Shown in pieces: positions 1 through 5,528 of a stretch of DNA of 5,542 bases. The notes below the pieces were generated by a model. That model worked only from the letters and a program-made list of their open reading frames with translations. It did no database searches and had not been told where the DNA came from. Position 1 is the stretch's first letter. Each line of letters opens with the position of its first letter. Origin of the DNA: Candidatus Poribacteria bacterium (GTDB lineage Bacteria > Poribacteria > WGA-4E > WGA-3G). The stretch covers positions 1-5,542 of the forward strand of contig VXZL01000290.1 of assembly GCA_009845505.1 (NCBI GenBank). The letters run 5' to 3'. Made by a program: the position numbers and the translations under genes.

Positions 1-614
1 GCGCGGGCTTGGGCAGCTTCAGCAGCGGTTTGTAGCCATGTCTCTGCTTCCGGATTATAGATGCCTAAACTCTCCTCAAGGACGTGGAATTCTAAACCCA
101 ATGTCGCAGCAGGAATGCCGCCATTCGCAAGGGCTGAAATTTCAACATAAGCATTGCCAACGAGGCGGAAACCCATTAACGGGCTCGGTAAATAACGTCT
201 ATCTACATCGTAAACGAAATATTCAGAAATCCCAATCGTCGCATAGAGTTTCACCTTTCGCGTCAGGTCATTACGATAGGTGCCTCTGCTCGCAAACTCC
301 AAGACGAAATCGGGTGGCTTTCCCTCCTCCCATATCTTATAGATACGACGCTCCTTTTTACCGAAACCGAAAGCAACGAAAATATCAGGCGAGATAGATT
401 TACGGGGATTGCCTTCTTCATAATACATCATCATATCCCCAAGCACATAGGCATCAGGGATATGAGCAAGATGGTTCTCAATGCGATTCATATTCTTGAC
501 GAGTTCTCTAAAATGGCGTTCGGTTTCAGCCATAGGTTTACCATCCGATTCAGGATATAGGTCGGCTATTTCTGTCGGTGCGGAAGGGAGTGTGAAAGTA
601 TTTGGGTGTCCCAT
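1..614 (-). CDS. Uma2-family (DUF820) PD-(D/E)XK nuclease-like protein, 3' end beyond window
   Basis: The open frame starts at ATG 614 and is still open at the left edge, giving 204 residues. The start is set by AAGGAG eight bases upstream of the ATG. The protein reads as Uma2/DUF820, a family with a restriction-endonuclease-like PD-(D/E)XK fold whose cellular role is poorly known. Visible family marks are DGKPMAET near residue 24, SPDIFV near 75, then PPDFVLEFASRGTYRNDL near 100-117, followed by KVKLYATIGISEYFVYD. Asp77, Glu106 and a Lys near 120 are candidate active-site residues. The final residues (ETWLQTAAEAAQAR) look like the start of the Ala/Glu-rich helical tail common in this family, so probably only a short piece is missing. 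It has its own promoter and is separated from the upstream oxidoreductase by 143 bp, so a shared function is not implied. Family call is firm; function is not. Confidence 0.85.
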   Translation of the reverse strand, partial: MGHPNTFTLPSAPTEIADLYPESDGKPMAETERHFRELVKNMNRIENHLAHIPDAYVLGDMMMYYEEGNPRKSISPDIFVAFGFGKKERRIYKIWEEGKPPDFVLEFASRGTYRNDLTRKVKLYATIGISEYFVYDVDRRYLPSPLMGFRLVGNAYVEISALANGGIPAATLGLEFHVLEESLGIYNPEAETWLQTAAEAAQAR

Positions 615-670
615 CGGTCTATCTCCTTTTCCGTAGTGTTTTCGAGTCCAAGGATTACTGAAATTACCAA

Positions 671-699
671 ATTATAGCATATTTTCAACAGTAGCTCAA
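671..699 (-). promoter_or_regulatory. Sigma70-type promoter for the Uma2 gene
   Basis: On the minus strand TTGAGC (694-699) and a perfect TATAAT (671-676) are separated by 17 bp, and TG one base before the -10 makes it an extended -10. Transcription would begin near 664, about 50 nt before the ATG at 614. This lies in the 143-bp gap after the oxidoreductase gene. I see no convincing hairpin plus T-run terminator in that gap. Confidence 0.65.
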
Positions 700-757
700 A
701 TTAAAACAGCGTTGTTCAAGGAGATTCAGATGGTCATCAGCAGGAAATAACATTGTA

Positions 758-1807
758 TTAGGGGCGCGATGCTTGTCTTGCTTTGTTGATTTCCGTTAGG
801 ACGTTCATTGCGTGCAATGACTCTTTTTTGTCGTATTGCGGACATTGACGCAAGCCTGCTGCGAGGCACCGGTGAACGGCTTCGGCTTGATAGAGAAAAC
901 CGTGCTGATTCGGGGAAGATCTCCGCATTGCTACGGATCCCGGCAATGGATACTCAAAATAGTGTAACGGCGCAGGTGCGTTTTGGGTTCTGTACTGTGA
1001 AGGCACACCGTTAGGAGGCGGGATTCGGATAGAGATACGCGTCGGGCAGTGCCCGGGTCGCTCAAGTGTGATACGTCCGGCGGTGCCAACGATTTCTGTT
1101 ATCTCTGGGAGTTCAGAGTTGCGCGGTGGAAATGTGAAGATGGCATACCTGTCGTCTCCGTAATCCACAATCGCGCCACCGGCATTAGTGCCTATGGCAA
1201 TGACATTTCTCGGCGACGCTGACGCACCGAAGGCGAGGGGTGCCGCTTGGATGGTATAGATCGGATCAAAGAAGTCGGACTGCGTTAGCACAACCTCGCC
1301 GATAGTACCTGCTTCAATTGCAGCACGGGCATGCTCTACCGCAGGAAAGAAACGTGTCCACATACCGTCCTGCATCATCACGTCCTGCTCTTCGGCTGCG
1401 GCGTACATCTCTTGGGCATCAGAGAGGTTGACAGTGAGCGGTTTCTCGCAGAGCACATGTTTGCCTGCCGCAATTGCAAGGAGGGTGTGTTCCTTATGTA
1501 GCGGGTTAATCGTGCCGATATAGACGATATCCACATCATCGGCTGCGACCATCTCTCGGTAGTCACCATAAGCTGTCCTAACGCCGTATCGCCTCGCGAA
1601 TTCTTCCGCCCGGTCAAGGTCTCGCGCTGCCACAGCACTTACAGTTGCTCCTTCGCAGGCGTGCAAAGCCTCTACCCACATCCCTGAAATATTGCCCGCA
1701 CCAAGGATGCCCCAACGCAACGGAAACGCGACATCTGCTGCGTTTGTAATACCACGACGGATATCGAGCGGTGTTGAGAGTGGCATACTGTTTTTATTTG
1801 AATTCAT
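758..1807 (-). CDS. Gfo/Idh/MocA-family NAD(P)-dependent oxidoreductase with apparent internal deletion
   Basis: The 349-residue product has a Rossmann N-terminal domain with GILGAGNISG (G33, G36, G38) and the family EKP motif at 121-123, whose Lys122 is the usual catalytic/cofactor lysine. MWTRFFPAV (149-157) and AGTIGEV (166-172) resemble the dimeric dihydrodiol dehydrogenase branch, cytosolic enzymes oxidising sugars or diols; substrate cannot be told. The start at ATG 1807 has AGGA eight bases upstream; it gives about 30 residues before the first beta strand, longer than usual, but no later start has a ribosome site. After TQSDFF (175-180) the sequence passes straight to DPIYTIQAAPLAFG, skipping the normal stretch with GGALLD. 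Lys122 to Tyr184 is 62 residues, against about 83 in mammalian dihydrodiol dehydrogenase as I recall it (K97, Y180). The gene follows the zinc dehydrogenase by 47 bp, probably in one operon. The deletion may impair activity. Confidence 0.88.
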   Translation of the reverse strand: MNSNKNSMPLSTPLDIRRGITNAADVAFPLRWGILGAGNISGMWVEALHACEGATVSAVAARDLDRAEEFARRYGVRTAYGDYREMVAADDVDIVYIGTINPLHKEHTLLAIAAGKHVLCEKPLTVNLSDAQEMYAAAEEQDVMMQDGMWTRFFPAVEHARAAIEAGTIGEVVLTQSDFFDPIYTIQAAPLAFGASASPRNVIAIGTNAGGAIVDYGDDRYAIFTFPPRNSELPEITEIVGTAGRITLERPGHCPTRISIRIPPPNGVPSQYRTQNAPAPLHYFEYPLPGSVAMRRSSPNQHGFLYQAEAVHRCLAAGLRQCPQYDKKESLHAMNVLTEINKARQASRP

Positions 1808-1854
1808 AAGGGCTTCCTTTCTTCAAAGCAGGCTCGGTTAATTTTGTATTCACT

Positions 1855-2868
1855 TTACGCCCACGGATCAAGGACAACCTTCCCGCAGTCATGTGTACAC
1901 TGCAGTGCCCACGCCTCCTGAATCTGGCGCATCGGGAAGGTGTGCGTGATGAACGTATCCAGCTGCGTCTTCACTTGTGTAATCATCCGCATCATAGCGG
2001 GTGTGCCTGGGAGGTTGTAATGCCGCGTGCCGTGTAGGGTTAAGCCTTTATTGATAATTTCACCGCCCTGAATTGCCACGTCACGAATGCCACCAATCAA
2101 TGCAATGTGTCCTTTCGGACGCGTTACGTCAATCAACAATCGGACGGCTTCGGCAGCCGCCGAACATTCGATCCCCTTGTCTACACCGCTGCCACCCGTC
2201 AAATCTCGAATTTGATCGACGACATCCGTGTCTTGTGGATTGACAACTTCTGCTGCACCGAGTTTTTTCGCGAGGGCTGCGCGATAGGGATGGCTTTCAA
2301 CAGCAATGACGTGCGCGCCCCTATAGACGGCATTAATCACACCCCCAAGTCCAATAGGTCCCATCCCTGTGATGAGGACGGTATCCAAGGCGTTAACATG
2401 CATCAACCGCATGGCGTTGAACGTTGATCCAAGTCCACAACACGCCATTCCAGCGTGATGATAGGAGAGATCGTCTGGAATAGGCACAAGCTGCCAGTCC
2501 CGTTTCAGGATGTACTGCGCATACGTTGCCGTCATACCCTCCTGTTCGGGAACATTTGGCGACTGTTGGTCGTCCTGACAGTGGGCATATTCGCCTGCTA
2601 AGCAGAGGTAACACTTTCCACAAGGATAGTGTGGCATTACGACAACGCGGTCCCCTACCTTGACAGTCCCTTCCTGTGCGATTTCTACCACTTCACCGGC
2701 GGCTTCGTGTCCGAACCTGTCGCCTGTGCCTTCATTTTTGAAGCCTTTGTATTCCGTGCACATGGGTGCAGAACGAATTTTGACGACGACGAACTCACCC
2801 TCAGCGACTGGGTCGGGTCTGTCAATTAAGCCCGCACTTTCAGGACCGAATTTTGCTACAACTTTCAT
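1855..2868 (-). CDS. Zinc-dependent medium-chain alcohol/polyol dehydrogenase
   Basis: A complete MDR-superfamily enzyme of 337 residues that oxidises an alcohol or polyol with NAD; substrate not identifiable. The frame extends to ATG 2880, but ATG 2868 is preferred: GGAG lies six bases before it, the upstream ATG has no ribosome site, and MKVVAKFGPES is a typical family N-terminus. Residues below count from 2868. Catalytic zinc ligands are Cys37 (MCTEYK), His54 (GHE) and Cys144 (CCGLGST, aligned with the horse ADH third ligand). Structural zinc is bound by Cys83, Cys86, Cys89 and Cys97 (C-x2-C-x2-C-x7-C). The nucleotide-binding loop is GMGPIG (168-173), and Glu191 at the end of the next strand suggests NAD over NADP. 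Sorbitol/threonine-dehydrogenase-like members are the nearest in feel. It is first in the probable operon with the MocA-type gene 47 bp downstream, suggesting successive oxidations of one sugar-like substrate (inference). Confidence 0.92.
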   Translation of the reverse strand: MKVVAKFGPESAGLIDRPDPVAEGEFVVVKIRSAPMCTEYKGFKNEGTGDRFGHEAAGEVVEIAQEGTVKVGDRVVVMPHYPCGKCYLCLAGEYAHCQDDQQSPNVPEQEGMTATYAQYILKRDWQLVPIPDDLSYHHAGMACCGLGSTFNAMRLMHVNALDTVLITGMGPIGLGGVINAVYRGAHVIAVESHPYRAALAKKLGAAEVVNPQDTDVVDQIRDLTGGSGVDKGIECSAAAEAVRLLIDVTRPKGHIALIGGIRDVAIQGGEIINKGLTLHGTRHYNLPGTPAMMRMITQVKTQLDTFITHTFPMRQIQEAWALQCTHDCGKVVLDPWA

Positions 2869-2921
2869 CCCTATCTCCATCTTTTATGGTGGACCTTAGA
2901 ATTAATTCGACACTTTGCACC

Positions 2922-2942
2922 GGCGAGGTTAGAAACCTCGCC
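2922..2942. repeat. Perfect palindromic stem-loop, probable dispersed intergenic repeat
   Basis: GGCGAGGTT (2922-2930) and AACCTCGCC (2934-2942) form a perfect 9-bp stem with a three-base AGA loop, in the 162-bp gap between the kelch gene and the dehydrogenase. Neither strand has a T-run after the stem, so it is not a standard intrinsic terminator, though it could protect the 3' end of the kelch mRNA or weaken read-through. Its GC-rich body in an AT-rich gap and the flanking ACCGG/TACCGG suggest a mobile REP-like repeat. A separate 10-bp palindrome GAATTAATTC lies at 2899-2908. I see no convincing promoter for the dehydrogenase in the gap. Confidence 0.6.
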
Positions 2943-3030
2943 TACCGGGTTGGGGTAAAATATCTGTTTATTTTTCAGGTTTACCATAAATAGTTTTTTC
3001 GTAAAATGTGTATGAGCAATCAAACTTGCT

Positions 3031-4185
3031 TTAGCGACGGAGCGTGTCAACCTTTTTAATCACGCCCCACGTCCTGAGAAGTTTATCGGTCGGATTCATA
3101 CCTTGGCGACCTGTGTTATAGACCTCAACAGTGGTAAATGGAACATCATTATGGCTTGCATCGCTGAAAATGTAGATATCTCCGTTTATGACCTCAGCCT
3201 TATGGCCAACCCTGGCAACAGGCATGTCGGGGTTTTGGGACCAACGACCGATTCGAGGGTGGTAGATTTCTATTGTTTTAAAATCTGTCGTCCGCTGCCC
3301 TTGACTCCGAAAATAACCGCCCATCACATAAATTTTTCCATTGATGACACTTGCGGTATGCCCTGATTTTGCGGTAAACATATCCCCTATTTCGCGCCAA
3401 CTATTTCTTTGAGGGTCATAGACTTCAATACTGGAAAGAAAGGGACCCGGATGATTCATAATCATGGGCAATCCGGCACCCCCCATGACGTAAATTTTCC
3501 CGTCAACAACACTCACTGCGGCACCCGTCCGCGCATGGTTCATGTTTTTCCCTTTTGCCCATGTGTCGGTCACTGGATCATACACCTCCACGGTGTCTAA
3601 ACGAAACGGTTCCATCTCGGATGAGTGCCCACCGATCGCGTAGATTTTCCCGTCCACGACACAGGCCCTGGTGTTTCTGGGTGTAGGCATATCGGCTTTC
3701 TGCGTCCACGTGTCAGTAGTTGGATCGTACATTTCGACGGTTGACAGGTCTTCAGGCTTCCACCTTCGGAGCCTTCTAATCTCATTATTTCGCAGAAGGA
3801 CATCAATCTCAAGTCGATTCAGAGCCGTTCCACCAATGGCGTAGATTTTCCCATCGACAACCGCGGTCGCTGCCTCAGTGCGGGGTGTTGGCATATCAGC
3901 CTTCCGTTCCCAGGTATCGGTTTTCGGGTCGTACATTTCGAGGGTTGAAAGGGACAAGTCTCCGAGTCCTTCAACATACCCCCCGATTGCGAATATCTTT
4001 CCGTTAACAACGCAGGTGGTAAAGCCTGATCGGGCTGTTGGCATGTTTGCTTTCTGTTCCCAAGTTCCGTCGGCTGCGAGATTGCCGACCTTGATAGCTG
4101 ATAATGCCGTTAGCATCAGGATGCCTAAAGTCAAACGCACTGTGATACTCCCATGCCTAAAGTCATGGGCTTCTTGCTTCGTCAT
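3031..4185 (-). CDS. Exported kelch-repeat beta-propeller protein
   Basis: The 384-residue product has a hydrophobic segment at about 16-34 (VRLTLGILMLTALSA) that looks like a signal peptide, then six kelch repeats, consistent with one six-bladed propeller outside the cytoplasm. Repeats begin at W42, W92, W160, W209, W263 and W315, each with DMPT.R-like, GKIYAIGG-like and VE.YDP-like segments. Repeat 2 carries a basic insertion (about 120-146), and repeat 6 lacks the Gly-Gly pair (IYIFSDAS). The C-terminus LLRTWGVIKK matches tails I associate with poribacterial propeller proteins. ATG 4185 is chosen because GGGAGG lies six bases upstream; the frame extends to 4227, but that ATG lacks such a site. 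ATG, ribosome site and codons 1-14 lie inside the insertion element's right end, so the original start was displaced; GTG 4138-4140 is the first possible native start. Kelch propellers bind proteins or glycans; no catalytic role is visible. Confidence 0.87.
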   Translation of the reverse strand: MTKQEAHDFRHGSITVRLTLGILMLTALSAIKVGNLAADGTWEQKANMPTARSGFTTCVVNGKIFAIGGYVEGLGDLSLSTLEMYDPKTDTWERKADMPTPRTEAATAVVDGKIYAIGGTALNRLEIDVLLRNNEIRRLRRWKPEDLSTVEMYDPTTDTWTQKADMPTPRNTRACVVDGKIYAIGGHSSEMEPFRLDTVEVYDPVTDTWAKGKNMNHARTGAAVSVVDGKIYVMGGAGLPMIMNHPGPFLSSIEVYDPQRNSWREIGDMFTAKSGHTASVINGKIYVMGGYFRSQGQRTTDFKTIEIYHPRIGRWSQNPDMPVARVGHKAEVINGDIYIFSDASHNDVPFTTVEVYNTGRQGMNPTDKLLRTWGVIKKVDTLRR

Positions 4186-4260
4186 TTCGTGCCTCCCGCA
4201 AGTGGAGGACTTACAGAAACTCCACAAGCGTTTTACGTCTCGGTGTATCCCACCGCGACA
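4122..4260 (-). ncRNA. Putative TnpB guide RNA (omega/reRNA) with guide in the kelch gene
   Basis: TnpB works with an RNA transcribed from the 3' end of its own gene and the element's right end, with the guide being the DNA just outside. Here the minus strand shows successive stems: CGGTG/CACCG at 4241-4255, GTGGAG/CTCCAC at 4202-4225 or alternatively CCTCC/GGAGG at 4192-4208, and the right-end hairpin at 4150-4169. After the inferred element end at 4142, the guide would be about 4141 down to 4122, starting AGTGCGTTTG, inside the kelch signal-peptide coding region. The 5' limit is a guess from known guide RNA lengths. Confidence 0.45.
4150..4169 (-). repeat. Right-end subterminal hairpin of the IS element
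   Basis: CCCATG (4150-4155) pairs with CATGGG (4164-4169). On the coding strand an A-G mismatch and one more C-G pair bring the loop down to TTTA. The Y1 transposases of this group recognise such imperfect hairpins in single-stranded DNA. It also lies within the first codons of the current kelch frame. Confidence 0.75.
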
Positions 4261-5324
4261 TGTTTTAAGTTGATAGCTGCGTTTACGTCTCTATCTATGG
4301 ACGTTCCGCAATTACTACAATGATAGTGCCTATCTGAAAGTGTTAAATCGTCTTTCTTTTCTCCACAACGACTACATGTCTTGGAACTGGCGAAAAACCT
4401 GCCCCCTTGCACAATTGGGATACCCAGCGTCTCTGCCTTCGTTTTGAGTTTCTCAAGGAAACCGCCAAGTGCAGCATCTGATAACGCCTTGGCAAGTTTC
4501 CGGTTCTTAAGCAGGTTCGTAACTGAAAGCGTCTCAATACCGATCTTGGCAGCAGACATAACGATAGCCGTCGCCGCCTTATGGTGAGCGTCTTTTCGGA
4601 TACAAGCGATACGATAATGAATACGTTCCACTTTTCGTTTCTGCTTATACCAGTTCTGACTTAAGAATACCTTTCGGCTTAGCTTCCGTTGCTCGCGTGC
4701 TAACTTTCGCTCATACCGTTTTAGCGGTCGTGGGTTCTCATACTTCGTGCCATCGTCAAGGGTTGCGAGGGTGTTGATGCCTACATCTATGCCGACAACA
4801 GGGAGCCCGCGTGTATCACGGGGATAGGTAGGTATTCCTGTGTCAACAAGGATAGAGACGAACCAACGGTGTGCTGTTCTTGAAATGGTGACGCGCTTGA
4901 TCTTCCCATCAAAACGTAATGCCGAAAACATCTTGACGGTGCCGATTTTCGGCAACTTGATAGACTTACCATCAACCTTGCATTGATAACCTTCGACTGT
5001 ATAGGATTGACGACTACCGCGTTTCTTGAACTTCGGGAAGTTGTTTTGCTTTTTCTGCCAACGTCTCACTGCATCTGATAGGTTTTTGACACCGTGCAAT
5101 GCAGCACGTTGGTCTTGTTCGCCTGCCCAGTCCAACTCTTTTTTGCGTTGATTCCAACGAGTATTGAGGTCTATGAATGAACGGAAAACGCCTGCTGATA
5201 AACCTGCCTTGAAATCTGCTAAAGCCGAATTGAAGGCAAATCGCGCATAACCACATTGTTGTTGAAACCAAGTAACCTGTGCATCTGTCGGACGCAACGC
5301 TATTTTGTGTGCTTTTAATGCCAT
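4233..5324 (-). CDS. tnpB: TnpB RNA-guided endonuclease of IS200/IS605 (OrfB), C-terminal tail cut by a stop codon
   Basis: A 363-residue TnpB, the RNA-guided DNA nuclease ancestral to Cas12. From ATG 5324: an N-terminal helix-turn-helix region (FQQQCGYARFAFNSAL, about 20-35), a basic central region (WNQRKKEL, FPKFKKRG), RuvC-I in GIDVGI (Asp180), RuvC-II in GIETL (Glu264), a zinc finger with Cys317, Cys320, Cys336 and Cys339, and RuvC-III in DRDVNAAINL (344-353). All catalytic motifs are intact. The frame also opens at GTG 5342, adding MLVNPR; MALKAHKIALRPT looks like the family N-terminus so ATG is preferred, though neither start has a well-spaced ribosome site. The TAA at 4233-4235 ends the protein at GYTET, but the same frame continues NACGVSVSPPLAGGTK to TGA 4182-4184, matching usual family tails. 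The lost 17 residues lie beyond the RuvC core, so activity may survive. A promoter and structured leader precede it. Confidence 0.93.
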   Translation of the reverse strand: MALKAHKIALRPTDAQVTWFQQQCGYARFAFNSALADFKAGLSAGVFRSFIDLNTRWNQRKKELDWAGEQDQRAALHGVKNLSDAVRRWQKKQNNFPKFKKRGSRQSYTVEGYQCKVDGKSIKLPKIGTVKMFSALRFDGKIKRVTISRTAHRWFVSILVDTGIPTYPRDTRGLPVVGIDVGINTLATLDDGTKYENPRPLKRYERKLAREQRKLSRKVFLSQNWYKQKRKVERIHYRIACIRKDAHHKAATAIVMSAAKIGIETLSVTNLLKNRKLAKALSDAALGGFLEKLKTKAETLGIPIVQGGRFFASSKTCSRCGEKKDDLTLSDRHYHCSNCGTSIDRDVNAAINLKHVAVGYTET

Positions 5325-5332
5325 CCTTGGAT

Positions 5333-5419
5333 TTACCAGCACCAGCCTTTAACCCCTAATGAGTGGGTAGGCAGACACGCAACCAAGCGGTTACGCTCAT
5401 TATGTCTGCCAACTGGTAA
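5333..5419 (-). promoter_or_regulatory. Pseudoknot-forming structured leader upstream of tnpB
   Basis: Read on the minus strand, five nested or interleaved pairings fit in 87 nt: outer TTACCAG (5419-5413) with CTGGTAA (5339-5333); GGCAGACA (5410-5403) with TGTCTGCC (5377-5370); CGTAACC (5395-5389) with GGTTGCG (5384-5378) closing a GCTT loop; and the seven-base bulge TAATGAG (5402-5396) with CTCATTA (5363-5357), which makes a pseudoknot. All are perfect except one G-U pair, which becomes C-A on the other strand, so the minus-strand RNA or single-stranded DNA is the likely functional form. Transcription from the promoter just upstream would begin near 5417, at the base of the structure. It contains the GTG 5342 start and ends nine bases before ATG 5324, so it could control tnpB translation. 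No known riboswitch class is recognised. Confidence 0.6.
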
Positions 5420-5423
5420 GATA

Positions 5424-5453
5424 AGTATACTACAAAATACACCTTTTTGTCAA
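5424..5453 (-). promoter_or_regulatory. Strong sigma70-type promoter for tnpB
   Basis: The minus strand has a perfect TTGACA (5448-5453) and TATACT (5424-5429, five of six) with an 18-bp spacer. The start point would be near 5417. No terminator is visible between tnpB and the kelch gene, so this promoter could drive both. Confidence 0.65.
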
Positions 5454-5470
5454 CTCTTTTTTCTACAAAG

Positions 5471-5485
5471 CCACGAAACACGTGG
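5471..5485. repeat. Small stem-loop in the IS left region
   Basis: CCACG (5471-5475) and CGTGG (5481-5485) form a 5-bp stem with loop AAACA, between the left-end hairpin and the tnpB promoter. No function can be assigned. Confidence 0.35.
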
Positions 5486-5491
5486 GTTGGA

Positions 5492-5511
5492 CCCAAAGCT
5501 AAAGCATTGGG
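5492..5511 (-). repeat. Left-end subterminal hairpin of the IS element
   Basis: On the coding strand it reads CCCAATGCTTTAGCTTTGGG: five outer pairs, one T-T mismatch, two inner pairs and a TTTA loop. It agrees with the right-end hairpin at 14 of 20 positions and has the same length and loop. Paired left and right hairpins of this kind are the transposase recognition sites in the IS200/IS605 family. Confidence 0.55.
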
Positions 5512-5528
5512 ATTGTTAGACAATGCCC
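5509..5528. repeat. Overlapping stem-loop at the probable IS left tip
   Basis: GGGATTGT (5509-5516) can pair with ACAAT plus CCC (5520-5528, one bulged G), loop TAG. It shares GGG 5509-5511 with the left-end hairpin, so both stems cannot form fully at once. On the coding strand, ATTGT would pair with ACAAT just before the hairpin foot, reminiscent of the guide-cleavage-site pairing known for IS608. Confidence 0.4.

Larger units (their letters stand above)
4142..5511 (-). mobile_element. IS200/IS605-group, tnpB-only (IS1341-like) element, left tip not fixed
   Basis: The element holds tnpB and no visible tnpA. On the coding strand, the right end reads GAAG, hairpin (4169-4150), then AGTATCAC, closely resembling the IS608 right end as I remember it (GAAT, hairpin, AGTATGTCAA), so the right cleavage is placed after TCAC at 4142. 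The left side has a hairpin at 5492-5511 with the same 20-nt geometry. The left tip should lie a little beyond 5511, perhaps near ATTGTC at 5519-5524, but cannot be fixed. An alternative left border is TTGAC at 5449-5453. Mobilisation would need a tnpA elsewhere. Insertion happened at the 5' end of the kelch gene. Confidence 0.75.

Noticed and set aside
38..397. Plus-strand open frame opposite the Uma2 gene
   Set aside because: It lacks family features and mirrors a clear Uma2 coding frame on the other strand.
718..750. Plus-strand mini-gene with AAGGAG, six bases, then ATG and six codons (MVISRK)
   Set aside because: The ribosome site is good but the peptide is only six residues, with no promoter I trust; likely chance.
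2869..2880. Dehydrogenase start at ATG 2880
   Set aside because: No ribosome site before it, whereas its own first codons form the GGAG site for ATG 2868.
2922..2942. Intrinsic terminator after the kelch gene
   Set aside because: The stem is perfect but no T-run follows on the minus strand; the sequence after it is GGTGCAAAG-like.
3014..3030. AGCAA/TTGCT stem just after the kelch stop as terminator
   Set aside because: Only 5 bp, AT-rich and without a following T-run on the minus strand.
3878..4273. Plus-strand open frame opposite the kelch and tnpB genes
   Set aside because: Antisense shadow spanning the IS boundary; composition is explained by the kelch repeats on the other strand.
5357..5410. 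HDV-like self-cleaving ribozyme upstream of tnpB
   Set aside because: The pairing order (P1, P2, P3, then P1', P2') is the same, but the P3 stem is 7 bp with a GCTT loop, there is no P4, no G pair for P1.1, and no clear catalytic C in the expected joint.
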